From assembly GCF_018100795.1 (NCBI RefSeq), contig NZ_JAGJDY010000005.1:186001-250000 (forward strand): a DNA stretch of 64,000 nt. The letters are read 5' to 3'. The stretch comes from Alteromonas sp. MMG017. Its GTDB lineage: Bacteria > Pseudomonadota > Gammaproteobacteria > Enterobacterales > Alteromonadaceae. Positions 8,822 to 18,374 of the stretch are shown piece after piece; position 1 is the first letter of the stretch, and every line of letters begins with the position of its first letter. The notes beneath the pieces were generated by a model, which ran no database searches, was not told the DNA's origin, and saw nothing but the letters and a program-made list of their open reading frames with translations. A program made the translations under genes and the position numbers.

Positions 8822-9703
8822 CTAGCCAGTAGAAGCCACTTTGAAAGATTGAAAAGCGGCGCACTTTTTGGGAAGAAATTCTTTAGTGGTTTCGTAACCA
8901 AGTTCAAATAAATGGTTCTTCATTTCAGCGGTTAACGCAAAGTCTACCGCTGAAATTTCCCCCGTATTAATGACCACAGTGTTATGCCAGTACTTCGCAT
9001 TAATATATTCTCTAGATATTGCGGTCATAAAAGTGCGTATGAGCATAGATAAATATTGCGGCAGCAGCAGTACCCCTTTCTTTATTATTTTGCGTTTTTG
9101 AATAGCACTTTGAAGTCGAAAGCATACTGTGGGCGTGCCATCATGTTGCCAATCTTCGAACAAAGCATCTTCTGATAATATTGCGCCGTCTACCAATAAG
9201 TGTTCTTTGAAAGGTTTAAAGGAAAAAAGCAGAGGGATAGACATTGAGTAACGCACGGCTTCAGAAACCTTCATGTCGGGTGTATTGTCTTTTCCAAACA
9301 ATACCGGGCCGCCACCGTTTACATCGGTCGCTAAAATAGTAAGTGCGATGGGAAGGTCGGCAAAAGTAATGCCTTCAAGCTTATCATCAATCCAGCGTTC
9401 GAAATGATCGCCCGATGATAACCCGCCTTCTCGCAACAATCGCCACACAGAGAAAGCAGTAAACTGTTTGAAGTCGGTGGCGATGACTAACTCTCGCATC
9501 TCTTCAATGCTATGACCTTTGGCGTACATCGCAGCAATAATTGAGCCACCAGAAACGCCAACAAGGGTGTTAATTTCTACATTTAAATCTTTAAGCGCTT
9601 TAAGTATGCCTATATGGGCACTAAGCCGAGTGCCCCCACCCGACAAAATAGGCACGATGGAGGCGGGTACCTTAGCAACGGGTACCGATGAAGTTACCTG
9701 CAT
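8822..9703 (-). CDS. Patatin-like phospholipase (RssA-like)
   Basis: 293 residues with the complete patatin signature: oxyanion-hole loop SGGGTR (residues 21-26), nucleophile elbow G-V-S-G-G with Ser51, and the D-G-A motif with Asp172 completing the Ser-Asp dyad. There is no convincing signal peptide, so it is probably cytosolic or membrane-associated, hydrolysing acyl esters of phospholipids. The ATG has a GGAG site 8 bases upstream. It stands alone, converging on the epimerase gene with a 21-bp gap and separated from malate synthase by 441 bp. Physiological substrate is not predictable. Confidence 0.88.
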   Translation of the reverse strand: MQVTSSVPVAKVPASIVPILSGGGTRLSAHIGILKALKDLNVEINTLVGVSGGSIIAAMYAKGHSIEEMRELVIATDFKQFTAFSVWRLLREGGLSSGDHFERWIDDKLEGITFADLPIALTILATDVNGGGPVLFGKDNTPDMKVSEAVRYSMSIPLLFSFKPFKEHLLVDGAILSEDALFEDWQHDGTPTVCFRLQSAIQKRKIIKKGVLLLPQYLSMLIRTFMTAISREYINAKYWHNTVVINTGEISAVDFALTAEMKNHLFELGYETTKEFLPKKCAAFQSFKVASTG

Positions 9704-9882
9704 GTTTTTAACTCCAGTAATTATAGTAAAAGCGTAGTAGAGTTAGCCGAACCTGCCACTTTATTGGTGTACTAGTATGTGTCGTTATCAAGTGATTAAG
9801 CACTCATGCGAGCATTACTGAATGTGCAACAGAGTCGTGTCTTAAAGTGTATTTGTAGCGGTAGATACGAGATGGTAAACAT

Positions 9883-9914
9883 CGATAAAATAGCGATAAA
9901 ATAGCGATAAAAAG
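9883..9914. repeat. Short tandem repeat, about 2.9 copies of an 11-bp unit
   Basis: The unit CGATAAAATAG occurs twice in tandem and is followed by a truncated, altered third copy. It is AT-rich and lies upstream of the patatin gene (minus strand). It could be a regulatory array or simple slippage; function unknown. Confidence 0.6.
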
Positions 9915-10000
9915 AGATTTAAAAGATAGCGGGGGAATAGGCAGTAAATAAAACTCAGGCAATGGCTGAAAGAGCTAGTAAGTGGATGTATATTCCACAA

Positions 10001-10062
10001 GAAAACTAACAAAAATGCCGAACTTAACTAACCTTAATAATAAGTTAGCTAAGCTCGACATT
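10001..10062 (-). terminator. Long-stem rho-independent terminator after malate synthase
   Basis: An imperfect hairpin at 10014-10062: an 18-bp outer stem (with three G-U-type positions) plus a 4-bp inner stem, one bulged base and an ATAA loop. On the minus strand it is followed by a T-rich tract at 10001-10013. It lies 83 bp past the malate synthase stop codon. Confidence 0.8.
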
Positions 10063-10144
10063 GCTTTTACTGGCGTAGCCATAGAAATAACGACAACGAA
10101 TACAACATTGTATTAGCTCGGCTAATTTAGCCAGATCAATTTCT

Positions 10145-12322
10145 CTAGGCTAATTTCGCCTTCATCTCACGGCGTCTCGCGTGCAGTAATGGCTCTGTAT
10201 AACCACTAGGTTGCTCTTTCCCTTTAAAGATAAGATCGCTAGCGGCTAAGAAACCAATTGAGCTATCTAAATCAGGCATCATAGGGATGTATTCTGCATC
10301 ACCAGCATTTTGTTCATCCACTAGCTTTGCCATACGGCGAAGTGATTCATCAACTTGCTCTGCACTTACAATGGCGTGCTCAAGCCAATTTGCAATATGC
10401 TGTGATGAAATACGTAGTGTGGCTCTGTCTTCCATCAGTCCAACATTGTTAATATCTGGCACTTTAGAGCAGCCTACACCTTGATGCACCCAACGAACCA
10501 CATACCCTAATATACCTTGTACATTGTTATCTATTTCACGCTGTATGGTACCGGCTGATAGCGAATCTCTGCTCTCTAGCAGTGGAATAGTCAAAATATC
10601 GTTGAGGCCTGAGAAACCCTCGTCTAATCCCTTTTGAATGTCGAAAACATTTACATCGTGATAATGCAGAGCGTGCAAAGTGGCAGCGGTAGGTGAGGGA
10701 ACCCAAGCGGTATTTGCGCCAGATTTTGGGTGTCCAATTTTGGCATCCATCATATTTTGCATTTCATCGGGAATAGGCCACATGCCTTTACCAATTTGGG
10801 CCTTACCAGAAAGACCACATCGAAGGCCGACGGCTACATTTGCGGTTTCATACGCTTTAATCCACGGCATAGTCTTAAGCGTCACTTTCTCGGCGAAGGC
10901 CCCTGCAAGCATAGACGTATGAATTTCATCGCCTGTTCTGTCTAAGAAGCCGGTATTAATAAATACAACACGAGACTTCGCTGCATTGATACAAGCGTCT
11001 AAGTTCACACTGGTACGGCGTTCCTCATCCATGATACCCATTTTCAATGTGTTTTTGGGCACATTGATAACGGTTTCAATCTTGGCAAAGAGGGCATCAG
11101 AAAAGGCGACTTCTTCAGGGCCATGCATTTTGGGTTTAACGATATAAATGCTGCCATGACGAGAATTTTGGAATGCGCTATTATTCAGTAAATCATGCTT
11201 GGCGATGAGCGAAGTCACTAAACCGTCCATAATACCTTCTGGTACTGGCTCACCATCGAATAGCATAGCGTCGTTTGTCATTAGATGACCTACATTACGG
11301 ACAAACATAAGGCTGCGTGCAGATAAAGACAATTGCTCTTGGTTCGTTACATGTTTTGAAGGCGAGTACACTCTATCTTCATGCATAGCGCGAACGATGG
11401 TTTTGCCACCTTTGTTCATTTCAATGCTTAAAGAGCCTTTCATTAGCCCTAGCCAGTTACTGTAAACCAAGGTTTTGTCTTCAGCATCAACGGCGGCGAC
11501 TGAGTCTTCGCAATCCATAATGGTTGTTAGCGCAGCTTCAATGAACACATCTTTCACGCCAGCGGCGTCAGTTTTCCCAATAGGGCTGGTGATATCTATC
11601 TGAATTTCAAAGTGCAGACCATTGTGAACAAATAATAGCGCAGTGGGGGCGGTAATATCACCTTGGTAACCTTGCCACTGTTCGGTGTTTGCAAGCGTGG
11701 TGATGTCACCGTCCGTTAACGAAATCGCTAATTTTCCGGTTTCAATTTTATAACCGGTAACATCAGCGTGACTTCCCTTCGCAAGTGGAAGCATATTGTC
11801 TAAATAGGCTTTCGCTTTCGCTACCACTTTCTCGCCACGTACAGGGTTATAGCTTTTGCCGGGTTCTGCCCCGTTCTCATCGCTAATAACATCAGTGCCG
11901 TACAAAGCATCGTACAAACTACCCCAGCGGGCATTAACAGCATTTAATGCATAGCGGGCATTGTTAATTGGTACCACTAATTGAGGACCAGCCATGGTAG
12001 CAATTTCTGCATCCACGTTTGTGGTATCTGCTTGCACCGTTTCAGGCTGCTCTACTAGATAACCAATTTCTTTTAGGAAAGTAACGTACTGCTCACCAAA
12101 AGCGGGGTTTCCTGCTTGGTGATAATTATCGATAGCGAGTTGGAGTTGTTCTCGTTTTTCTAGCAGGGCACGATTTTGAGGAACGAATTCTGAAAAGAGG
12201 GCTTCTGCACCTTGCCAAAATGCGTCTGGTTGAACACCAGTGCCTGGCATTGCCTGTTGGTTGATGAAATCATCGAGTTGCTCAGCAACCTGTAAACGGC
12301 CTCGTGTAATATAATTTTGCAT
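10145..12322 (-). CDS. glcB: Malate synthase G
   Basis: 725 residues, the usual length of the monomeric G isoform. It condenses glyoxylate with acetyl-CoA to malate, the second step of the glyoxylate shunt. Diagnostic stretches are [14 protein letters not shown] (Mg-binding acidic residues), [17 protein letters not shown], and the active-site region [20 protein letters not shown], with the conserved Cys and the catalytic Asp of MED. It starts at ATG 12322, 6 bases after an AGAGG ribosome site that lies inside an inverted repeat (see 12328-12370). The same block carries a LysR regulator and isocitrate lyase on the same strand, so the shunt enzymes are clustered and probably co-regulated, though each has its own untranslated spacing. 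Confidence 0.97.
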   Translation of the reverse strand: MQNYITRGRLQVAEQLDDFINQQAMPGTGVQPDAFWQGAEALFSEFVPQNRALLEKREQLQLAIDNYHQAGNPAFGEQYVTFLKEIGYLVEQPETVQADTTNVDAEIATMAGPQLVVPINNARYALNAVNARWGSLYDALYGTDVISDENGAEPGKSYNPVRGEKVVAKAKAYLDNMLPLAKGSHADVTGYKIETGKLAISLTDGDITTLANTEQWQGYQGDITAPTALLFVHNGLHFEIQIDITSPIGKTDAAGVKDVFIEAALTTIMDCEDSVAAVDAEDKTLVYSNWLGLMKGSLSIEMNKGGKTIVRAMHEDRVYSPSKHVTNQEQLSLSARSLMFVRNVGHLMTNDAMLFDGEPVPEGIMDGLVTSLIAKHDLLNNSAFQNSRHGSIYIVKPKMHGPEEVAFSDALFAKIETVINVPKNTLKMGIMDEERRTSVNLDACINAAKSRVVFINTGFLDRTGDEIHTSMLAGAFAEKVTLKTMPWIKAYETANVAVGLRCGLSGKAQIGKGMWPIPDEMQNMMDAKIGHPKSGANTAWVPSPTAATLHALHYHDVNVFDIQKGLDEGFSGLNDILTIPLLESRDSLSAGTIQREIDNNVQGILGYVVRWVHQGVGCSKVPDINNVGLMEDRATLRISSQHIANWLEHAIVSAEQVDESLRRMAKLVDEQNAGDAEYIPMMPDLDSSIGFLAASDLIFKGKEQPSGYTEPLLHARRREMKAKLA

Positions 12323-12327
12323 AACTA

Positions 12328-12370
12328 CCTCTATACATTTTCTGTAGCTCTAGTGTAGAGAGTATAGAGG
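12328..12370 (-). promoter_or_regulatory. Inverted repeat covering the malate synthase ribosome-binding site
   Basis: Perfect 9-bp arms, CCTCTATAC and GTATAGAGG in minus-strand order, lie at 12362-12370 and 12328-12336, with an inner CTCT/AGAG pair. The proximal arm contains the AGAGG ribosome site of glcB. If transcribed, the stem would sequester that site. Alternatively the distal arm's TATACT could be a -10 element and the repeat a protein operator. Confidence 0.5.
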
Positions 12371-12476
12371 CAGTTTTTTAATTTATGGTTCCTATCTTTG
12401 CCATTTCTTCAGTGAATGTTTGTGTGCAATTAGTATTCACATTTGAAATCTTAACGGCATGAAGCAAGATGGTGCT

Positions 12477-13421
12477 CTAGCTGTCACTCATTTCATTCGC
12501 GACATCGCTAATTAAACGGCGCAACCAAATGTGTCCTGCATCATGATGCAGTAGCGCACTCCATGCCATTTTCAACGCGATAGGGGGAATATCAAAAGGC
12601 GGCTCTTTTACCACAACGCTAGGGTCGTCTTTGAATAACTTCGCTGCTTTGCTTGGCAAGGTGGCTATAAGCTTTTGCGTTTTGGCTATTTGCAATGCGG
12701 CATGGTAGTGGCGCGTAAATACTCGAATAGCCCGTTGCTTGCCTATTTTGGTTAGCTCAGCGTCTACCCAACCTAGTTTCTGTACTTCCGTTGGGTCAAT
12801 ACCCACACCAACACCAAAGCCAGTTTTACTCACCCAAATATGTTGAGCGTTTAAATAACTGTCTAAGTCGCATTTTGCTACCAGCGGGTGATCTGAACTC
12901 ATTACACAGCTGAAGGTATCGTACCAAATCACTTTTTGGTGAAAAGATAGCGGCAGTTCTTCAAAGCGGTTAATGGCCATATCGACCTTGCCTTGCTCTA
13001 CATCATGAAAGGTTACGTCACTAGGGGTGATTAAATCTAATGTAATATTCGGCGCCAGGTCGGCTAACCTGCCTACTAGCTCAAGCAATAAAGTGCTTTC
13101 AGCATAGTCACTGGTCATGATACGAAAGGTGCGTTCGCTGGTTAGCGGATCAAAATCGGTTTCAGGCTGAATTGAGCTTTCAAGTCGGCTGAGTACATCA
13201 CGAATAGTGGGTTGAAGTTCAAGTGCTCGTTTTGTTGGTGTCATTCCGTCGCTGGTGCGCACCAATAAAGGGTCTTTAAACAAGTCACGTAAACGCTTTA
13301 GCCCATTGCTCATCGCAGGTTGCGTAATGCTTAGCTGATTGGCCGCTTTTGTTACACTGCCTTCACGCAGTAAAACATCTAAATATACCAGTAAATTTAA
13401 GTCGACCTTCGCTATATTCAT
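12477..13421 (-). CDS. LysR-family transcriptional regulator
   Basis: 314 residues. An N-terminal winged helix-turn-helix (residues about 5-65; DLNLLVYLDVLLREGSVTKA, QLSITQPAMSNGLKRLRDLF) is followed by a periplasmic-binding-protein-like effector domain (RTFRIMTSDYAESTLL onward). Length is typical. It lies between isocitrate lyase (258 bp upstream, beyond a terminator) and malate synthase (154 bp downstream), all on the minus strand. It probably controls one or both shunt genes in response to a small metabolite; that role is inferred from position only. Unlike most LysR genes it is not divergent from its presumed target. Confidence 0.92.
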   Translation of the reverse strand: MNIAKVDLNLLVYLDVLLREGSVTKAANQLSITQPAMSNGLKRLRDLFKDPLLVRTSDGMTPTKRALELQPTIRDVLSRLESSIQPETDFDPLTSERTFRIMTSDYAESTLLLELVGRLADLAPNITLDLITPSDVTFHDVEQGKVDMAINRFEELPLSFHQKVIWYDTFSCVMSSDHPLVAKCDLDSYLNAQHIWVSKTGFGVGVGIDPTEVQKLGWVDAELTKIGKQRAIRVFTRHYHAALQIAKTQKLIATLPSKAAKLFKDDPSVVVKEPPFDIPPIALKMAWSALLHHDAGHIWLRRLISDVANEMSDS

Positions 13422-13627
13422 TATTGTAATGCTCTTAATAAACTCAATTAGACAGGGCTATTATAAAGCCTTTTTAATCCGCTGTCAGATACGCTTTTGG
13501 TCTTACGTTTAAAAAGCGCAAAATCCCTAAGCTACTGAAAAATATGTTTAATTATATTTATGGTGCTAGTTTGGGCATAACTTCTAGAATTTAGCGACAT
13601 GGTAAATACAGATAAATTCGCTGAATA

Positions 13628-13655
13628 ATAAAAAAAGGCACCCGAAGGTGCCTTT
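13628..13655 (-). terminator. Rho-independent terminator after isocitrate lyase
   Basis: A perfect 9-bp stem AAAGGCACC/GGTGCCTTT with a four-base loop is followed on the minus strand by a run of seven T. It sits 25 bp beyond the isocitrate lyase stop. Confidence 0.93.
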
Positions 13656-13679
13656 GAACAAAGTTGGGATACTTTGTGT

Positions 13680-15275
13680 TTAAACGTCGAACTGGTTCAT
13701 GGTGTTATCATCACCAGAAGCTTTAAGTGCACCTTCACCAGAGAAGTACTCTTTGTGTGTATCACCTAAATCTGAACCTGCCATTGCTTGGTGTTTAACA
13801 CACGCAAGGCCTTGGCGAATTTCTTGGCGCTGAACACCGCGAACATAAGCCAGCATACCTTCTTCACCAAAGTAGCCTTTAGCCAAGTTGTCAGTAGACA
13901 ATGCCGTAGTATGGTAAGTCGGTAGTGTAATAAGGTGATGGAAAATACCCGCTTCACGTGCAGCATCTGCTTGGAAGCTCTTGATTTTTTCATCAGCTGT
14001 AGTGGCTAGTTCAGTTGTATCGTACTCTTCGCTCATCAACTTAGCACGGTCGTATGAAGAAACATCTTTGCCTTCTTCAGCCCAAGTATCAAACACTTGC
14101 TGGCGGAAGTTCAGTGTCCAGTTGAAAGAAGGTGAGTTGTTGTAAACCAATTTCGCGTTTGGTACTTCTTTACGAATGGCGTTAACCATTTCAGCAATCT
14201 GACCAACGTGAGGTTTTTCAGTTTCAATCCACAACAAGTCTGCGCCGTGTTTAAGTGATGTTATACAATCTAGTACTACGCGGTCGAAACCAGAGTTGTC
14301 TTTAAAGCGGAACAAACCATTAGGTAAGCGCTCAGGTTTTACTAGTTGTCCGCCTTGTTTCAATACAAGGTCGCCTTCAGATAAATCGTCAGCACCGTTA
14401 ACGGGTGTTGTTTTTAAGAATGCATTGTACTGAGCCGCAAGGTCGCTTTCAGAGGTTGATACGGGGATTTTTTGCGTTAAACCTGCACCTAGTGAATCGG
14501 TACGAGCAACAATAACGCCATCGTCTACGCCAAGCTCTAGGAATGCATAACGAACGGCATTGATTTTAGCTAGGAAGTCTTCATGTGGAACGGTAACTTT
14601 ACCATCTTGGTGACCACATTGTTTTGCATCAGAAACTTGGTTTTCAATCTGAATACAACAAGCACCGGCTTCAATCATCTGCTTAGCTAATAAGTAGGTC
14701 GCTTCTTCGTTACCGAAACCCGCATCGATATCGGCAATGATAGGTACTACATGGGTTTCGTAGTTATCAATTTGACTTTGAATGGCTGCAGTGTCGCCGC
14801 CACTTGCTTTCGCGTCATCTAGCTTATGGAACAAGTCGCCTAACTCACGAGCGTCCGCTTGGCGCAAGAAAGTGTATAACTCTTCAATGAGTGAAGAAAC
14901 GGTCGTTTTTTCATGCATTGATTGGTCTGGAAGAGGTCCGAACTCAGAGCGAAGGGCGGCTACCATCCAGCCTGAAAGGTATAAGTAGCTCTTATCAGTA
15001 GTACCTTGGTGTTTCTTCACTGCCAACATTTTCTGTTGACCTACAAAACCATGCCAGCAACCTAAAGACTGAGTATATTGCGCCGTGTCAGCATCATAGT
15101 CTGCCATGTCTTTTCGCATGATAGCAGCAGTGTAACGCGCAATGTCTAAACCAGTCTTAAACCGGTTTTGGATTTTCATTCTAGCAGCGTACTCAGGGCT
15201 AATGCCTTCCCAAGCACCTTTTTGTGCTGCTTTTAACGTGGCGAAGTTATCAATATCTGTTTGATACTGCGACAT
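13680..15275 (-). CDS. aceA: Isocitrate lyase, long-form subfamily
   Basis: 531 residues, about 100 longer than the E. coli enzyme and matching the long form of Pseudomonas and many marine gammaproteobacteria. It cleaves isocitrate to glyoxylate and succinate. Landmarks are SLGCWHGFVGQQKML near residue 90, metal-binding VPIIADIDAGFGNEEAT, the catalytic-loop cysteine in K-Q-C-G-H (this subfamily's version of KKCGH), and the late ELATTADEK and THKEYFSGEG segments. The ATG has a GGGAG ribosome site 9 bases upstream. It is followed by a strong terminator; upstream lies a 415-bp intergenic region with an AT-rich inverted repeat. It probably allows growth on acetate or fatty acids together with glcB. 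Confidence 0.96.
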   Translation of the reverse strand: MSQYQTDIDNFATLKAAQKGAWEGISPEYAARMKIQNRFKTGLDIARYTAAIMRKDMADYDADTAQYTQSLGCWHGFVGQQKMLAVKKHQGTTDKSYLYLSGWMVAALRSEFGPLPDQSMHEKTTVSSLIEELYTFLRQADARELGDLFHKLDDAKASGGDTAAIQSQIDNYETHVVPIIADIDAGFGNEEATYLLAKQMIEAGACCIQIENQVSDAKQCGHQDGKVTVPHEDFLAKINAVRYAFLELGVDDGVIVARTDSLGAGLTQKIPVSTSESDLAAQYNAFLKTTPVNGADDLSEGDLVLKQGGQLVKPERLPNGLFRFKDNSGFDRVVLDCITSLKHGADLLWIETEKPHVGQIAEMVNAIRKEVPNAKLVYNNSPSFNWTLNFRQQVFDTWAEEGKDVSSYDRAKLMSEEYDTTELATTADEKIKSFQADAAREAGIFHHLITLPTYHTTALSTDNLAKGYFGEEGMLAYVRGVQRQEIRQGLACVKHQAMAGSDLGDTHKEYFSGEGALKASGDDNTMNQFDV

Positions 15276-15690
15276 GAGCGTTTCTCCCTACTATAATTGT
15301 TATCAAATGTTGTTTTGAGAATTCGCATTGGTGCGTTCTCTTAAGCTTCCATTTCATCCTAGTGCGGCTATCAAAATAATAAAAGTGTATAATTTTGATT
15401 GCCGTCATTCATGGTGTGAATATGTTTTGTGTTGAGATAGTGTTGATAAGACGTTTTGAAAAGTGTCTAGAGTCGGTTCGTACCCAGCATCGATGTTCAC
15501 TAATATTCGTAAGAACGTGATTTGTGGACTAGCTTTTACTTTGGAGAATAAAAATTAGGCGGGTTATTAGCATAATTGATAATAGGTTTCTGATTGCAGG
15601 GCGTGTAAATTCTTTTGACACTTAGCTGTATTTCAGCAAATGGTAGCAGGCATTCCGAATAATTGGTTTAGAGAATTAAAGTGAGTAACG
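15276..15690. other. Divergent intergenic region between aceA and cheV
   Basis: 415 bp that must hold promoters for both genes. I see an inverted repeat at 15370-15399 on the aceA side. No flagellar sigma-28 element matched convincingly in front of cheV. No small gene recognised. Confidence 0.55.
15370..15399. promoter_or_regulatory. AT-rich inverted repeat upstream of aceA, candidate operator
   Basis: Arms ATCAAAAT (15370-15377) and ATTTTGAT (15392-15399) form a perfect 8-bp inverted repeat about 95-125 bp before the aceA start. Spacing and symmetry resemble a dimeric-regulator site, possibly for the adjacent LysR protein. Unproven. Confidence 0.4.
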
Positions 15691-16644
15691 ATGAGTAACG
15701 GCGTCCTTTCCTCAGTTGATCAGCGCACTAAGTTAGTGGGTGAAAACAGACTTGAATTGCTGATGTTTCAGTTGGGTTCTCGTCACATCTTTGCCATGAA
15801 TGTTTTCAAAATCAAAGAAGTTATCAACATTCCTAAATTTAATAGCATGCCTGGTTCTCACCAAAACCTTAAAGGTGTGATGAACTATCGAGGCAGTGCC
15901 ATTCCTATCATTGATATACGCCAAGCGATTAAAATGCGCGGCGGTTCAATAGGTAGCGATGCACATAACGTTATCATTACCGAGTACAACCGAACTGTTC
16001 AGGGTTTCATTATTGGTAAGGTAATGAATATTGTGAATACGTCTTGGGATACTATCCAGCCACCGCCCAGTGGAATGGGTAAAACTAATTACCTTACCGC
16101 CATCACACAAGTTGAAGTACAAGGTAAAAAAGAGATTGTTGAAATTATTGATGTGGAAAAGGTACTAGCCGAGATCATTGATTACGATATCTCTATTTCC
16201 GACAAAGTGCTTGATAAAGACATCGTTAATCACTTTAAAGACAAAAAAGTACTGATTGTTGATGATTCAAGCACGGCAAGAAAGCAAGTTAGAGACACCC
16301 TAGAGCAATTAGGAATAACCATCATTGAGAGAAAAAATGGGGCTGAGGCATTAGCCTTACTTCAAGAGTGGGCGGATGCAGGTAAGCGCCCCAGTGATGA
16401 AATATTGATGATGTTTACCGATGCTGAAATGCCAGAGATGGACGGCTATAGGTTAACCTCGGAAGTACGAAATGATCCCAGAATGCAAGATCTCTTCATA
16501 ACGTTAAACACCTCATTAAGCGGCAGTTTTAATGATGCTATGGTTGAAAAGGTAGGCTGTGACCGGTTTATCTCCAAATTCCAACCCGATATGCTTGTAG
16601 AAGTTGCCCAACAACGACTTCGAGACTTCCTCTCGGAAAATTAG
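15691..16644 (+). CDS. cheV: Chemotaxis protein CheV (CheW-receiver fusion)
   Basis: 317 residues. An N-terminal CheW domain (about 15-170; LMFQLGSRHIFAMNVFKIKE, NLKGVMNYRGSAIPIIDI) couples receptors to CheA. It is followed by a response-regulator receiver domain (about 185-315) with the acidic pair in VLIVDDSSTARK, the phospho-acceptor Asp in MMFTDAEMPEMDGYR, the switch Thr in LNTS and Lys in FISKFQP. CheV proteins tune array signalling, the receiver allowing adaptation by phosphorylation. The gene is monocistronic here and distant from any visible flagellar cluster, as is common for CheV. All receiver residues are intact. Confidence 0.95.
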   Translation: MSNGVLSSVDQRTKLVGENRLELLMFQLGSRHIFAMNVFKIKEVINIPKFNSMPGSHQNLKGVMNYRGSAIPIIDIRQAIKMRGGSIGSDAHNVIITEYNRTVQGFIIGKVMNIVNTSWDTIQPPPSGMGKTNYLTAITQVEVQGKKEIVEIIDVEKVLAEIIDYDISISDKVLDKDIVNHFKDKKVLIVDDSSTARKQVRDTLEQLGITIIERKNGAEALALLQEWADAGKRPSDEILMMFTDAEMPEMDGYRLTSEVRNDPRMQDLFITLNTSLSGSFNDAMVEKVGCDRFISKFQPDMLVEVAQQRLRDFLSEN

Positions 16645-16891
16645 TTATTCCTCAAAAGACATTAACCCCCTGTCGACGCTATTTACCCTTAATGCTTTGA
16701 GAAAAGGGCGGGTCTGCCTTACACTAACGCCTTCAATAATAAGCATGTTCAACATTCTCGCCATCTTCTGGTGAATATTTTGTGCAATGTGTGAAATGAC
16801 ACAATTCTTAAATGCGACCCATTTAGGATGAGGGTCGTCCGCGCCCTCGTTTTTTGATATATGGCGCTTTTTTAGTTCTCAGGGAAGTTTC

Positions 16892-18352
16892 ATGATTTAT
16901 AGTAAACGCAAACTATTAACCACCTTAACACTATGCGGCTCGCTTTGTGTATTGTCTGGGTGTGGCTCTACATCAAATGAAAGTGCGCAAAAGACAGTTG
17001 CGCAAAACTCAGCACCTAAAAATATTATCATGGTGGTAGCTGATGGAATGGGGCCTGCTTTCACTACGGCTTACCGTAATTATGTTGATGACAAAAATAC
17101 CCCTGAAGTTGATGCGGTAGTATTCGATGATATTTTGATGGGTAACGCATCTACTTACCCAGCGCCAGTATCAGGTTTTGTAACCGATTCAGCAGCTGCG
17201 GCCACCGCATTAGCGTCTGGTGTGAAATCTTATAATGGTGCCGTTGGTGTTGATGTGGATAAAAAGCCTGTTAAATCGGTTATGCATTATGCCAAATTGA
17301 AAGGCATGCGGACAGGCCTAGCGGTCACCTCACAAATTGTTCACGCTACGCCAGCGGCTTATATCGCACACAACGAAAGTCGTCAGAACTACAATGCCAT
17401 TGCCGACGATTTTTTCGATGTGCGCGTAAATGGAGAGCTTGTTGCTGATGTAATGTTAGGTGGCGGAACCGATTTTTTTGAACGCGAAGATCGTAATATC
17501 ATTGGCGAGTTTATCGATGCCGGTTATGAATATACTGACACTTACAACCGCTTAGCCACTGTGCCTAAAGGCAGTAATGTATTGGGCTTGTTTGCTCCGG
17601 TAGCTTTACCTGCCATGCTGGACGACAGCCGCGACAATCGTCTTAAATACTTAACAGAACATGCAATTAAGCACCTAGAAAACGACAATGGATACTTTTT
17701 GTTGGTTGAAGCCAGCCAAGTAGACTGGGCGGGGCACGCCAATGATATCGCATCGGCGATGGCTGAAATGCAAGACCTTGCCTACACCATAGAGTTCTTA
17801 AAGACTTATGTGCAAACGCACCCAGACACCTTGGTTGTTCTCACGGCTGATCACAGTACTGGCGGTCTAACTATAGGTGCTAGAGGTGACTATAGCTGGA
17901 GCCCAGAGTATTTAAATAATCTGAAAGCGTCACTGGGTACTATAGCCAAGAATATGGTTGAGCAAGATAACCCAGGTGAATATGTTGCAACGACTTTTGG
18001 TTTTGATGTTACCGATGAAGAAATCGCCACGTTCGACAGCATTGCTCAGCAAGATGTAAAAGCACGCTTTAATGCCTTGAAAGTATTTTTAGATAACAAA
18101 ACCAATACTGGCTGGACAACATCAGGGCATACCGGTGTAGATGTAGAAGTATTCGCGTTCGGCGCCGGCCATAGTAATTTTATGGGGCAAATAGACAATA
18201 CGGATATTGCTAAGAAAATTTTTAACTTCATTGATAAACGTAATTCGACTACTCAAGGTATTTCAACAAATGTTGAGTTAATAAAAACAACTGACAAAAA
18301 AGATGCGACCAACACAAGTTGTGATTTTAAAGAAAATTGGCGTTGTGATTAA
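16892..18352 (+). CDS. phoA: Alkaline phosphatase (PhoA family), predicted lipoprotein
   Basis: 486 residues. A signal peptide ends in the lipobox L-S-G-C with Cys24, so the mature enzyme is probably lipid-anchored, unlike E. coli PhoA. Metal and active-site motifs are NIIMVVADGMG (Asp51), V-T-D-S-A with nucleophile Ser100, LVEASQVDWAGHAND, TADHSTGG and TSGHTGVDVEVFAFG (zinc-binding His). It hydrolyses phosphomonoesters outside the cytoplasm, releasing inorganic phosphate. I looked for a Pho box in the 247 bp upstream and did not find a convincing one. A C-terminal tail of about 35 residues, ending in a Cys pair (CDFKENWRCD), follows the catalytic domain. Glutaminase starts 22 bp after its stop. 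Confidence 0.93.
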   Translation: MIYSKRKLLTTLTLCGSLCVLSGCGSTSNESAQKTVAQNSAPKNIIMVVADGMGPAFTTAYRNYVDDKNTPEVDAVVFDDILMGNASTYPAPVSGFVTDSAAAATALASGVKSYNGAVGVDVDKKPVKSVMHYAKLKGMRTGLAVTSQIVHATPAAYIAHNESRQNYNAIADDFFDVRVNGELVADVMLGGGTDFFEREDRNIIGEFIDAGYEYTDTYNRLATVPKGSNVLGLFAPVALPAMLDDSRDNRLKYLTEHAIKHLENDNGYFLLVEASQVDWAGHANDIASAMAEMQDLAYTIEFLKTYVQTHPDTLVVLTADHSTGGLTIGARGDYSWSPEYLNNLKASLGTIAKNMVEQDNPGEYVATTFGFDVTDEEIATFDSIAQQDVKARFNALKVFLDNKTNTGWTTSGHTGVDVEVFAFGAGHSNFMGQIDNTDIAKKIFNFIDKRNSTTQGISTNVELIKTTDKKDATNTSCDFKENWRCD

Positions 18353-18374
18353 AAAATAAAGGAATACTGCGCTA

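Larger units (their letters stand above)
9704..10144. other. Intergenic region between the patatin and malate synthase genes
   Basis: 441 bp without a convincing gene. It contains a TATAAT hexamer close upstream of the patatin ribosome site on the minus strand, a short tandem repeat at 9883-9914, and the malate synthase terminator at 10001-10062. Nothing else was recognised. Confidence 0.6.

Noticed and set aside
15600..15690. A sigma-28 flagellar promoter before cheV
   Set aside because: No TAAAG/CCGATAA pair with the right spacing was found.
16645..16891. A Pho box before the alkaline phosphatase gene
   Set aside because: No pair of CTGTCAT-like repeats at the right spacing was found.
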